From: Streptomyces sp. NRRL WC-3618
GTDB taxonomy: Bacteria; Actinomycetota; Actinomycetes; Streptomycetales; Streptomycetaceae
Reading direction: 5' to 3'
Assembly: GCF_001280005.1 (NCBI RefSeq)
Contig: NZ_LGDW01000056.1
Coordinates: 1 to 37,541, forward strand
DNA length: 37,541 nucleotides
Shown here: positions 16,354-26,699 of the stretch, piece by piece
Position numbering within the stretch: position 1 is the stretch's first letter
Layout of the letters: each line of letters opens with the position of its first letter
The notes under the pieces: model-generated
Seen by the model: the letters and a program-made list of their open reading frames with translations, nothing else
What the model was told of the DNA's origin: nothing
The model's database searches: none
Translations under genes and position numbers: made by a program

Positions 16354-19300
16354 TCAGTCCTCCAACACCGCCGAGACGGAGGACGGGGACTGCTCGGCCG
16401 CAGCGGTCGTCTTCTTCGACGCCGGCGAAGCCTTCTTCGCCGTGGTCTTCTTAGCAGCCGTCGTCGTCTTCTTCGCAGCCGTCTTCTTGACCGCCGCGGT
16501 CTTCTTCGCGGGGGCCTTCTTGGCCGTGGTCGCCTTCTTGACGGCGGTCTTGCGCGCCGTCTTCTTGGCGGGAGCCGTGTCCTCGGTGACGACCTCCTCG
16601 GCGGCGGCCTCCTCAGCCGGAGCCGGAGCCTCGGTGGCCGACGGGACGACCATGACGGCCGCCTCCGCGGACGAGGTGGGCGCGGTGGCCTTGCGCACGG
16701 CGCGTCGCCGCGGCCGGGCCGGAGCCGCACTCTCGGTCGCCACGGGCGCCTCGACCGGAGCGGGAGCCGCCTCGGGCTCCGCAACCGGCTCGGCGACGAC
16801 CGTCACCACGGTCTCGGCCACAGCCTCGTCCGCCGCCTTCGGCGAACCGGCCGGAGCCGACACCTTGCGGGTGGCCCGCCGACGCGTACGTCCCTTGGGA
16901 GCCGCGTCGTCCTGGACCGCGACCGGCACCTCGGCAACGGGCGCTTCAGCAACCGGCGTCTCGACGACCGGCGCCTCCACCACCGGATCCTCGACCGCGA
17001 CGGGCTCGGCGTGAGCGACAGCCTCCGGAACCACCGGAACCTCGGCGACCACGGACTCGGCCGTACGGGTCTCGGCGCCGCGTCCGTAAGCCCCACGGGC
17101 CTCGGCCCTGGGCGCCCCGGCCGGAGCCGAGGCACGCCTGCTCGCGCGTCGCCTCGAACGGCCACCGCGGCCTGCCGCGGCCTCCGCCTCGGCGGCGCTG
17201 TTGTACAGCTCCTCGTCGGGCTCGAAGACCGGAGCCGACAGCGCGACGGGCGCCGCGACCTCGGCGGCGACCTCGGCCTCGGTCTCCGTCTCCGTCTCCT
17301 CGACGGCCTCCGGCTCTTCCTCGGCCCCGTCCAGGATCACGTCGTGCTCGTGGGCGTGCTCGAGCTCGGTGCCACGGCCGCGCTTCTTGCGCCTGCCGCC
17401 GCCACCACTGGCCGTCGGCTGCTCCATGTGCACGATGACACCGCGGCCGTTGCAGTGGACGCAGGTCTCGGAGAACGACTCCAGGAGGCCCTGACCGACC
17501 CGCTTACGGGTCATCTGCACGAGGCCCAACGACGTGACCTCGGCCACCTGGTGCTTCGTACGGTCCCGGCCCAGGCACTCCAGCAGGCGCCGCAGCACCA
17601 GATCCCGGTTCGACTCCAGGACCATGTCGATGAAGTCGATGACGACGATGCCGCCCAGGTCGCGCAGCCGCAGCTGGCGCACGATCTCCTCGGCCGCCTC
17701 CAGGTTGTTCCTGGTGACCGTCTCCTCCAGGTTGCCGCCCTGGCCGGTGAACTTGCCGGTGTTGACGTCGACGACGATCATCGCCTCGGTCTTGTCGATC
17801 ACCAGCGAACCGCCGCTGGGCAGCCACACCTTGCGATCGAGCGCCTTGGCGAGCTGCTCGTCGATGCGGTACGTCGCGAAGACGTCGACCTCGGAGGTCC
17901 ACTTCGACAGCCGGTCGACCAGGTCCGGGGCCACGTGGGACACGTACCCGTGGATGGTCTGCCAGGCCTCGTCACCGCTGACGATGACCTTGGTGAAGTC
18001 CTCGTTGAAGATGTCGCGCACGACGCGGACGGTCATGTCCGGCTCGCCGTACAGCAGAGTCGGCGCGTTCGAGCTGCCGCCGCTCTTCGACTTCTTCTCG
18101 ATGTCCTCCCACTGCGCCTGGAGCCGCTCGACGTCACGGCGCAGCTCGTCCTCGCTCGCGCCCTCGGCGGCGGTGCGCACGATGACACCCGCGTCCTCGG
18201 GGACGATCTTCTTGAGGATGGTCTTCAGGCGCGCTCGCTCGGTGTCGGGCAGCTTGCGGCTGATGCCGGTCATCGACCCCTCGGGGACGTAGACCAGGTA
18301 GCGGCCCGGGAGCGACACCTGACTGGTCAGTCGCGCGCCCTTGTGGCCGATCGGATCCTTCGTGACCTGCACGAGCACCGGCTGACCGGACTTCAGCGCG
18401 CTCTCGATGCGCCGCGGCCCGTGGGCCATCCCGAGCGCCTCGAAGTTGACCTCACCGGCGTACAGGACGGCGTTGCGCCCCTTGCCGATGTCGATGAACG
18501 CGGCCTCCATGGAAGGCAGCACGTTCTGGACCTTGCCCAGGTAGACGTTGCCGACGTACGAGGTCGCCTGCTCCTTGTTGACGTAGTGCTCGACGAGCAC
18601 GTTGTCCTCGAGGACACCGATCTGGGTGCGGTCGCCGTACTGGCGTACGACCATCACGCGCTCGACGGCCTCACGGCGGGCCAGGAACTCGGCCTCGGTG
18701 ATGATCGGAACGCGTCGGCGCCCCTGCTCACGGCCTTCCCGGCGGCGCTGCTTCTTGGCTTCGAGGCGGGTCGAACCCTTGATCGACTGCACCTCGTCGC
18801 TGGGGTGCTCTTCCCGCTTGGCGCGCGGCTCACGGACCTTGACGATCGTGCGCTCGGGGTCGCTGTCGCCCAGCACCGGCTCGCTCTCGCCGGAGGAGTC
18901 ACCGGCACGGCGCCGACGACGGCGCCGGCGACGGCTGCTGGCGGAACCGGAACCGCCCGGCTCGTCGCGCTCGTCCTCCTCCGCGTCCTCGTCCACCTGG
19001 TCGGCGGTGTCCACGGCGTCCGAGGTGCCCTCGGCGGACCGAGCGGCCTGCTCACCGGCGTAGTCGTCGTCACCGGAGTCGAGGTCGGAGTCGGCGGACT
19101 CGCCCCGGCGCCTGCGCCGGCCACCGCGGCGGCGGCGCCGGCGCGAACCGGGGCCCTCGTCCTCGCCGTCGTCGTCCACGTCGGCACCGTCCTCGGCGGA
19201 CTCGTAGGCGTCCTCGACGGCCTCCGTCTCCTCCGGCTCCGCGGCCACGACGGGCGCGGCGGCGACGGGCTCCTCGTCGCCCCCACGGCGACGGCGGCGA

Positions 19301-19857
19301 CGGCGCGGCGTCTGCTCCTCGACGACGGTCTCGGCGACCGGAGCGGCCTCGACGGCCTCTTCCTCGGTCTCCACGACGTCCTCGGCCGCCTCGGCGGCAG
19401 CCGCGGCGGCGGCCCGCTCGGGCGTCTGGAACATCGGCTCGGCGAAGACGGGCGCCTGGAACACGGCGACGGCGGGACGCGCGGGACGCCGCCCACCCTC
19501 GGTGTCACCGTTCTGGACAGCGGGCGCGGGCGCGGAGAACCCGACAGCGGCCTTACGGGCGACCCGACGACGTCCGCGACGCGGCGACGCGTCCTCGGCG
19601 ACGGCCTCGGTCTCGGGCTTGGCCTCCACCTCGGGCTCGGCGACCTTCGCGGGCGCCTCTTCCACGGGGGCGGGAGCCTCCGGGGCGGCGGCCTCGGTCA
19701 CGGCCTCGGCGGCGGGTGTGGAGACCCGGCGGGTGGCGCGACGACGGGTACGCGGAGCAGGCGCGGCCTCCTCCACCACCGCGGGCGCCTCCACATCAGC
19801 GCTCTCCTCGCCCTTCTCGCCGCTCTCCTCGGCAGTCGGGGCGGATACGGCGGTCAC
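16354..19857 (-). CDS. rne: RNase E/G family ribonuclease
   Basis: This is the central enzyme of mRNA decay and RNA processing, acting in the cytoplasm. The 1,167-aa open frame has an N-terminal low-complexity region with repeated Arg-rich blocks (APRTRRRATRRVS, RRRRRGG) between acidic stretches. An S1 RNA-binding domain follows (GNVYLGKVQNVLPSMEAAF, IDIGKGRNAVLY), then the DNase I-like catalytic domain with Asp697 (MIVVDVNTG) and Asp741 (VVIDFIDM) as the metal ligands, and the zinc-link CVHCNGRG. The C-terminus has more Arg-rich blocks and a Lys/Ala tail (KKTAAKKTT repeats). The natural start is probably ATG 20065 (MLEPTEPVSDPIEGS), but an apparent extra base near 20008-20010 puts it out of frame, so the open frame begins at GTG 19857. 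A terminator follows the gene. Confidence 0.92.
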   Translation of the reverse strand: MTAVSAPTAEESGEKGEESADVEAPAVVEEAAPAPRTRRRATRRVSTPAAEAVTEAAAPEAPAPVEEAPAKVAEPEVEAKPETEAVAEDASPRRGRRRVARKAAVGFSAPAPAVQNGDTEGGRRPARPAVAVFQAPVFAEPMFQTPERAAAAAAAEAAEDVVETEEEAVEAAPVAETVVEEQTPRRRRRRRGGDEEPVAAAPVVAAEPEETEAVEDAYESAEDGADVDDDGEDEGPGSRRRRRRGGRRRRRGESADSDLDSGDDDYAGEQAARSAEGTSDAVDTADQVDEDAEEDERDEPGGSGSASSRRRRRRRRRAGDSSGESEPVLGDSDPERTIVKVREPRAKREEHPSDEVQSIKGSTRLEAKKQRRREGREQGRRRVPIITEAEFLARREAVERVMVVRQYGDRTQIGVLEDNVLVEHYVNKEQATSYVGNVYLGKVQNVLPSMEAAFIDIGKGRNAVLYAGEVNFEALGMAHGPRRIESALKSGQPVLVQVTKDPIGHKGARLTSQVSLPGRYLVYVPEGSMTGISRKLPDTERARLKTILKKIVPEDAGVIVRTAAEGASEDELRRDVERLQAQWEDIEKKSKSGGSSNAPTLLYGEPDMTVRVVRDIFNEDFTKVIVSGDEAWQTIHGYVSHVAPDLVDRLSKWTSEVDVFATYRIDEQLAKALDRKVWLPSGGSLVIDKTEAMIVVDVNTGKFTGQGGNLEETVTRNNLEAAEEIVRQLRLRDLGGIVVIDFIDMVLESNRDLVLRRLLECLGRDRTKHQVAEVTSLGLVQMTRKRVGQGLLESFSETCVHCNGRGVIVHMEQPTASGGGGRRKKRGRGTELEHAHEHDVILDGAEEEPEAVEETETETEAEVAAEVAAPVALSAPVFEPDEELYNSAAEAEAAAGRGGRSRRRASRRASAPAGAPRAEARGAYGRGAETRTAESVVAEVPVVPEAVAHAEPVAVEDPVVEAPVVETPVAEAPVAEVPVAVQDDAAPKGRTRRRATRKVSAPAGSPKAADEAVAETVVTVVAEPVAEPEAAPAPVEAPVATESAAPARPRRRAVRKATAPTSSAEAAVMVVPSATEAPAPAEEAAAEEVVTEDTAPAKKTARKTAVKKATTAKKAPAKKTAAVKKTAAKKTTTAAKKTTAKKASPASKKTTAAAEQSPSSVSAVLED

Positions 19858-19860
19858 GGC

Positions 19861-20065
19861 CGGTTCGTCAACGACTGCCTCGGCAGCCTTGGCGGGCGCA
19901 CCGGCGGGCGCTGACGCGCGCCGGGTGGCCCGGCGGCGCGTACGAGGAGCGGGCGCCTCGGCGGCCGCTGCTTCCTCGACGTGCTGTTCGATCTCTTCGG
20001 CCTCGGCGGGTGTCGTGTGCGGAACCCTCGATGGGGTCCGAAACGGGTTCGGTCGGTTCGAGCAT
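19861..20065 (-). other. Probable native 5' end of rne, frame-interrupted
   Basis: ATG 20065, with GGGAG about 10 nt upstream, begins MLEPTEPVSDPIEGSAHDT, the usual start of Streptomyces RNase E. The protein-like continuation AEAEEIEQHVEEAAAAEAPA and then PRTRRRATRRASAPAG, which joins the main rne frame, lies one frame away. Removing one G from the GGG at 20008-20010 (plus strand) restores a single reading frame. It is either a sequence/assembly error or a true mutation with internal initiation. Confidence 0.6.
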
Positions 20066-20328
20066 GCGGGCGGTTCTCCCGTCAGGCTCCCGGGCGCCGC
20101 ACCTGGTCCGGCTTGGATGCCGGTGACGTCCGCGGCTCGCGCAGTGCGCGGTGCCGCCGTCCGGGGCGCGGGCGCCGCACGGGAGCTCTCTGTGTCCTGT
20201 CTCGCCGGTTCCGTACGCCATGTTGCGCACGGCCTGGCGAAAGTCTTGTGGTGGGCGCGCTGCCCGACCCAGGTGGCTCCCGAGTACGAGGGCGGCGCTA
20301 CGACGTGCGTCCCTGCGCGGGACCTTCC

Positions 20329-21120
20329 TTACGCCGGAGCCTGCGACGCGGCGGCAGTCGGAGCGGCCATGGAGAGGGCCACCGCTGCCTCGCGGTCGGG
20401 CGCGAGCGGGTCGGTCACCGTGCCGGTCTCTTCATCGAACAGCCCCTGCGCCAGCCTGGTCACCCCTGCGGGGACCGGCGGCGCGAGGTCGGCCACGGCG
20501 CGAAGACCGGACAGGACGTCGTCGGGTCGAACGGCAGGCGTCACGTGCCGAACAACCAGCCGCAGTATCGCACAGGGCCGGTCGGTAGGCCTATCAGCCG
20601 GTGGATTGTGCGTCTCGACACACGATTCGCTGCCCGCCTCGAGGCCCTCGACCGCGCCTCGGGCATCGAAGGTCCGCATGCCGTTCTTGGCGAGGCGCTG
20701 GACCTCGACGGTCTCGGCGGCGTTGAAGATGTCGACGGCGCGGCGCGCTTCGTCGGGCGCCACACCCTCCAGACGCAGCTCCCATACGGAAGCCGTGAGC
20801 CGTTCGGCGAGCCCGGAGGTCCGGGCCTCGACGGCGTCGACGATGTCGAGCCCGGTGGGCAGCGACTCGTCGAGCAGCTCGCGCAGCTTGTCGGGATCGC
20901 GCGCTTCGGTGAGCGCGATCTCCAGGTACTCCGCCTCACTGCCCGTGCCGGTGGGTGCGGCATTGGCGTACGACACCTTCGGATGCGGCGTGAACCCCGC
21001 CGAGTAGGCCATCGGCACCTCGGCACGGCGCAGCGCACGCTCGAAAGCGCGCTGGAAGTCACGGTGGCTGGTGAACCGGAGGCGGCCACGCTTGGTGTAG
21101 CGCAGTCGGATGCGCTGCAC
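20329..21120 (-). CDS. TIGR03936-type radical-SAM-associated protein (DUF2344)
   Basis: The 263-aa product begins QRIRLRYTKRGRLRFTSHRD, the signature of the DUF2344 family (FTSHRDFQRAFERALRRAEVP, GFTPHPKVSYANA). In other bacteria the family is fused to, or adjacent to, the TIGR03960 B12/radical SAM protein and is thought to work with it, perhaps in tRNA or rRNA modification; the reaction is unknown. Here that partner lies 3.5 kb away, across a plus-strand island. Relatives start 14 codons upstream with MGKRQPEG, but here that codon is CTG (21162), followed by GKRQPEGPPPALAV, so GTG 21120 or a rare CTG start must be used. The last 60 residues are less conserved. Confidence 0.85.
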   Translation of the reverse strand: MQRIRLRYTKRGRLRFTSHRDFQRAFERALRRAEVPMAYSAGFTPHPKVSYANAAPTGTGSEAEYLEIALTEARDPDKLRELLDESLPTGLDIVDAVEARTSGLAERLTASVWELRLEGVAPDEARRAVDIFNAAETVEVQRLAKNGMRTFDARGAVEGLEAGSESCVETHNPPADRPTDRPCAILRLVVRHVTPAVRPDDVLSGLRAVADLAPPVPAGVTRLAQGLFDEETGTVTDPLAPDREAAVALSMAAPTAAASQAPA

Positions 21121-21168
21121 CGCGAGTGCGGGCGGCGGGCCTTCGGGCTGTCGCTTGCCCAGTGTCGT

Positions 21169-22338
21169 TCAGTCCTTCGTGAGTGCGGTCTTACTGCTAC
21201 CAAGAGTACGTCCGTCGGCGCCTCCTGGTTCCCGCCGGGGCACCGGAACCACCTTCGGGCGCTCCTCCTTCGGCTCCCCCAGGAGCATCCGCCGGAAGTC
21301 GGCGCGCGCCTGGCGGGCCGAGTCGCGTGCGGCGGCCAGCGCCTGCCGGGCCACCCGGCCCACACTGCGCGCGGCCTCGGCGGCGGGCCGCAGGACGGCG
21401 TCCCGGACGACGTGCCCGAGGGGTGTCAGTACGGTCTGGTACGCCCAGCGCACGGGCTCCACGAAGATCCACCGAAGGAGGGTCCCCAGGAACCGTCCGA
21501 CGGCGAGCGAGATGTACCCGGCGATGCGCCAGGCATGCCCGAGGGCGTCACCGACCTCGCGCCCCACGACGGCGAGGACGCGTCCGAGGGGGGTCAGGAC
21601 CCAGCGCCACAGCGCGAGCGCGGGCAGCACGAGAAGCACGCGCAGCACCCAGTAGAGAAGGAACCCGATCCCGCTGATCACCATGCTGACCAGCCACGCG
21701 ACCCCGGCGACCACGGTGCTGACGACCCACGCGACCCCCCGGGCACACCAGGCGATCGCCCTCCCCACCGGGGTGAGCACCCACGCGTACAGCCACTGCG
21801 CGGGTACGACGGCCAAGTACCGCACGAGCCACGCGACGACGGCGTACACCCCGGTGCCGAGAGCGGCGATCCCCACCCCGACGCCCCTGAGCACCCACAA
21901 CGCCCCGTGCCCCACAGGCGTGAGCACGCGCGCGTGGATCCACCCGAGCCCGGCGCCGATCCCCCGGAACACCCAGACGACGCCCTGACCGAGAGGCGTC
22001 AGCACGTGCCGGAAGAGCCACACCAGCGGTACGACGACGAACACGTTGCCGAGCCAGCCGAGGGCGTTGCCGAGGGGCACGGCGACGTACCGCCACAGCC
22101 CGACGAACGGCCAGACGAAGACGGCCCGCGCGACCCACGCCAGCGCCCGCCCGAGGGGCCGCAGCACCGCGTCCGTAAGGAGGCGGCCACCGGCGACCAG
22201 CCCGTCCCACACCATGCGCACCGGTACAACCAGCACGAGCACCACGATCCGCACAGGAAGTCGAATCGCAACGACGAGACACCCTTCGGCCTGCCGCTCG
22301 GGCTGCCGTGCCTCGGCGGCCGGTTTCTCCAGATCCAT
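21169..22338 (-). CDS. Hydrophobic repeat protein, VLTPxG repeats
   Basis: This is a protein of about 389 aa from ATG 22338 (MDLEKPAAEARQPERQ); starts at 22407 or upstream are possible, and none has a good ribosome site. Most of it is hydrophobic or amphipathic segments rich in Trp, Val and Arg, built from a recurring unit such as FRHVLTPLGQGVVWVFRG, HARVLTPVGHGALWVLRG, YAWVLTPVGRAIAWCARG, WRWVLTPLGRVLAVVG and YQTVLTPLGHVVRDAVLR. The C-terminus is basic and soluble (ARDSARQARADFRRMLLGEP). It probably associates with the membrane. I know no function; related proteins are found in Streptomyces next to the rne/radical SAM genes. It ends 48 nt before the DUF2344 gene and may be co-transcribed with it. 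Confidence 0.7.
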   Translation of the reverse strand: MDLEKPAAEARQPERQAEGCLVVAIRLPVRIVVLVLVVPVRMVWDGLVAGGRLLTDAVLRPLGRALAWVARAVFVWPFVGLWRYVAVPLGNALGWLGNVFVVVPLVWLFRHVLTPLGQGVVWVFRGIGAGLGWIHARVLTPVGHGALWVLRGVGVGIAALGTGVYAVVAWLVRYLAVVPAQWLYAWVLTPVGRAIAWCARGVAWVVSTVVAGVAWLVSMVISGIGFLLYWVLRVLLVLPALALWRWVLTPLGRVLAVVGREVGDALGHAWRIAGYISLAVGRFLGTLLRWIFVEPVRWAYQTVLTPLGHVVRDAVLRPAAEAARSVGRVARQALAAARDSARQARADFRRMLLGEPKEERPKVVPVPRREPGGADGRTLGSSKTALTKD

Positions 22339-22511
22339 ACCGACAAGGACGCGCCAACCCCCCGTCCGGATGCGGTGTTTCCGAAAAGTGACCAGGACGA
22401 GGGACATCAGCCGTAAACCTACGACTTTTCCTTCGAGAACCTTCCGCACCACTCGACACCCACTTGGCACCCACGCCCCCGAGCGGCTGTTCGACTGACA
22501 CCCTGGCACCC

Positions 22512-23288
22512 ATGTCGAAGACTCTCGGGTTACCCAGGCCCGACCAGGCGTCCTACATGCTGCGCGCCGCGTCCGAGGACGCCGGCCGGGCGTACAAGCA
22601 ACGCCTGCTAGACCTGCTGGACCTCCGGCCGGGCCATACCGTCCTGGACGTGGGCTGCGGCCCCGGCACCGACCTGCCGGCCCTCGCCGAGCGGGTCGGT
22701 GCGGACGGTCGGGTGATCGGGGTGGACCAGGATCCGGCGATGCTGGCAGTGGCCCGCCAACGCACCGCCGCCCTCGGCGCGGTGGAGATCCGGGAGGGGG
22801 ACGCGCATGCGCTTCCCGTCGGACCCGGAACCGTGGACCGTGCCAAGATCGACCGGGTCCTGATGCATGTGCGGTCCCCCTCGGACGTACTGGCCCAACT
22901 GCACACCGCGACCCGCCCCGGCGCCCTCGTCGGTCTGGTGGAGCCCGACTGGGACACCCTCGCGGTGGACACGGAGGACCTGGAGACGAGCCGCGCGTTC
23001 ACCCGCTACACCGCCGAGCAGGTCGTCCGCCACGCCACCGTCGGGCGCAGTCTCGCCCGGCTGGCGGTCCGGGCGGGCTTCCGTGTCGAGACGACGAGCG
23101 CCGTCACCCCGGTCTTCACCGACTTCGGGCACGGCGACCACACGCTCGGCCTCGGCCGGAACATGCAGCAGGCCATCGCGGACGGCCACATCGACCGGAC
23201 GCGGGGCGAAGCCTGGTTCGCCGGCCTCGCCCGCGAACCCTTCTACGCCTCGTTCACCCTCGTAACGGTGGTCTGTTCCCGCCCATGA
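22512..23288 (+). CDS. SAM-dependent class I methyltransferase
   Basis: The product is 258 aa from ATG 22512. The Rossmann-type SAM-binding motif I is VLDVGCGPGTDLPALAE (about residues 44-60), followed by the acidic residue at the end of strand 2 (VIGVDQDPAML) and motif II/III (GDAHALPVGPGTVDRAKIDR, LHTATRPGALVGLVEPDWD). This is the UbiE/Methyltransf_11 type; the substrate is unknown. There is no ribosome site before the ATG, so the transcript may be leaderless. It is the first gene of a plus-strand island inserted in an otherwise minus-strand region. The longer frame from TTG 22464 adds an unlikely N-terminus. Confidence 0.87.
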   Translation: MSKTLGLPRPDQASYMLRAASEDAGRAYKQRLLDLLDLRPGHTVLDVGCGPGTDLPALAERVGADGRVIGVDQDPAMLAVARQRTAALGAVEIREGDAHALPVGPGTVDRAKIDRVLMHVRSPSDVLAQLHTATRPGALVGLVEPDWDTLAVDTEDLETSRAFTRYTAEQVVRHATVGRSLARLAVRAGFRVETTSAVTPVFTDFGHGDHTLGLGRNMQQAIADGHIDRTRGEAWFAGLAREPFYASFTLVTVVCSRP

Positions 23289-23589
23289 CCGGCGCCGGAC
23301 GGGCCGGGCACCGTGGCACCGGCCTGACCGATCGCGAACTCGCGGTTGAGTACCGTCTGCCGGCGGATCGGCTCGGGCAGTTGGACCCGAAGTCGATCCG
23401 CGGTTCCTCGTGGAGTTCGCCCGGGATGCCGTCGAGTGTCCTGCGGATCAGGTCCTGCGTGCCGTCCGTGGAGCCGGTGTCGCAGACGACCCAGTGGTCG
23501 ATGAGGTGGCGTACGGAGCGCAGGCACCGTTCGATCACCTGCGAGTCGTTCTTGACGACCTTGCAGAGGCAGAGGCTCTGCTTTTTCAC
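23254..23589 (-). pseudogene. Truncated family 2 glycosyltransferase
   Basis: From GTG 23589 about 70 residues match the start of a family 2 glycosyltransferase (KKQSLCLCKVVKNDSQVIER, then HWVVCDTGSTDGTQDLIRR with the DTGSxDGT nucleotide-sugar motif, then ELHEEPRIDFGSN). After about 23380 the similarity ends in Arg/Ser/Pro-rich nonsense that runs into the 3' end of the methyltransferase gene on the other strand. The catalytic remainder is missing, so it is a relic of a larger gene. Confidence 0.65.
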
Positions 23590-23828
23590 GGCGTCAATGT
23601 GGCACGGCCCCGACGTGTCCCGCCCGTACACGCGGGAGGCGTCCGGTCGACGTAACCCATCCGAACGTACCGACTAGCCCTATACGTTGATAAACAGTCG
23701 ACTTCCTGATGATATGCCAGCTCTGCGCACCGGACTCGGGTAAAGCTCCTCCTCGCAAGTCAGAGCAATCGAGACAGGTCGTGACACGTCACGACGGGAC
23801 ATGACACGTCGATACAGGGAGCACACAG
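23590..23828. promoter_or_regulatory. Upstream region of collagen-like gene with 10-bp phased repeats
   Basis: The distal part (23590-23760) has no gene. Next to the gene, 23771-23820 is a run of five related decamers: GAGACAGGTC, GTGACACGTC, ACGACGGGAC, ATGACACGTC and GATACAGGGA. TGACACGTC is exact at 23782-23790 and 23802-23810. The 10-bp spacing puts the units on one face of the helix, as for a multi-site regulator. The last unit includes the ribosome site AGGGAG. Confidence 0.45.
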
Positions 23829-24557
23829 ATGAGTCCTGAGTACAGGACGCGTTCGCTTCTCGGGCCGCTGGCGCGGGACAGGTTCAAGAAGGCCGGAATG
23901 ACGGCCTCGCTCGCACTGGTCCTGGCCGCGAGCGTGGCCGGTCCGGCGGCGGCCGCCGCGCGCGGCACGGGCGACCACGCCACCGGAGCGAGCCGCTACA
24001 GCAGCGGCGGCAAGGACAAGTGCAAGCAGCAGGGGCCGCACCGCGTCACCCTCTCGACCGCCCAGGGCGGCAAGGACAATTGCCAGGGCCCGACGGGTCC
24101 GACCGGCCCGACGGGTCCAATTGGTCCGACCGGCGCCACGGGTCCCACCGGTCCCCAGGGCAACACCGGCCCGACCGGAACCGCCGCACCCTGTTCCGAC
24201 ATCGACGCCCTACAGAACCAGGGCGCCTTCGAGCTCCGCGCCGCGTTGACCAACGGAAGGTACTACGCGGGCATCCGCGACCTCCGCGGGTCCACCACTG
24301 CTCCCCCGTTCCTCTGGACCGACCTCAGCGGCCGGACCGGCTACCCCGACAGCGCTGCGACAGGCTTCGCCTGTGGCGCGTCCGTCAATGCGCAACAGGC
24401 GACTGAGCGCATCAAGTTCGACCTCATCACTACCATCGGAACGGTCTACGAGATTCGCTGCGACCAGGTACTGTCCACCACCCCAGCAACCCTGAGCTGC
24501 GACGACGCATGGACCCAGCTGTTGAACACACCGACCACGGGCGCTGTCAACAGCTAG
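23829..24557 (+). CDS. Secreted collagen-like protein
   Basis: This 242-aa protein starts at ATG 23829, with AGGGAG 7 nt upstream. A long basic leader precedes the hydrophobic signal core ([15 protein letters not shown], then an Ala-rich cleavage region near residue 44). Two GGKD[KN]C motifs with Cys65 and Cys85 lead into 11 uninterrupted Gly-X-Y triplets (residues 87-119, mostly Gly-Pro-Thr), a short bacterial collagen-like helix. The globular C-terminal domain of about 120 aa has further Cys residues. The protein is probably a secreted trimer with a surface or matrix role. I do not recognise the C-terminal domain. The gene lies in a plus-strand island between conserved genes. Confidence 0.82.
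   Translation: MSPEYRTRSLLGPLARDRFKKAGMTASLALVLAASVAGPAAAAARGTGDHATGASRYSSGGKDKCKQQGPHRVTLSTAQGGKDNCQGPTGPTGPTGPIGPTGATGPTGPQGNTGPTGTAAPCSDIDALQNQGAFELRAALTNGRYYAGIRDLRGSTTAPPFLWTDLSGRTGYPDSAATGFACGASVNAQQATERIKFDLITTIGTVYEIRCDQVLSTTPATLSCDDAWTQLLNTPTTGAVNS
24087..24185 (+). repeat. Collagen Gly-X-Y repeat, 11 triplets
   Basis: Eleven in-frame Gly-X-Y codon triplets, mostly Gly-Pro-Thr, encoded by near-identical 9-bp units such as GGTCCGACC. Repeats of this sort expand and contract, so length may vary among strains. Confidence 0.85.
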
Positions 24558-24575
24558 CCCCGGGCGACGCGGAAA

Positions 24576-24619
24576 AGGGGTGTCCGACAGGTCGACGAAC
24601 CGACCGGTCGGACACCCCT
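24576..24619. terminator. Strong nested hairpin terminator, bidirectional
   Basis: AGGGGTGTCCGAC (24576-24588) pairs with GTCGGACACCCCT (24607-24619), and inside it GGTCG (24590-24594) pairs with CGACC (24601-24605). It lies between the convergent collagen-like gene and the radical SAM gene and can end both transcripts. Confidence 0.85.
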
Positions 24620-24651
24620 CGCGACACCCCGCAACGGGCTGCCCGCACCCC

Positions 24652-26601
<1,950 letters not shown>

Positions 26602-26699
26602 CGCGGCGTTACCTTCGTGAGCTGACGGGGGATGACCACCAAGCGTAACCCGCCCGGAGGACTCCCCCGCCCGCGAAAAATCCGGAGCCGAACCGGGCG

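Noticed and set aside
16186..19914. A 1,242-codon plus-strand frame
   Set aside because: It is antisense to rne; its Leu/Gly/Arg-rich product is the mirror of the rne low-complexity codons.
22464..22511. Upstream TTG start for the methyltransferase
   Set aside because: Adds 16 residues without a pattern; the ATG at 22512 matches the usual family start.
23302..23324. GGCCGG...CCGGCC inverted repeat after the methyltransferase as a terminator
   Set aside because: Only six clean base pairs with mismatches inside and no T-run; too weak to call.
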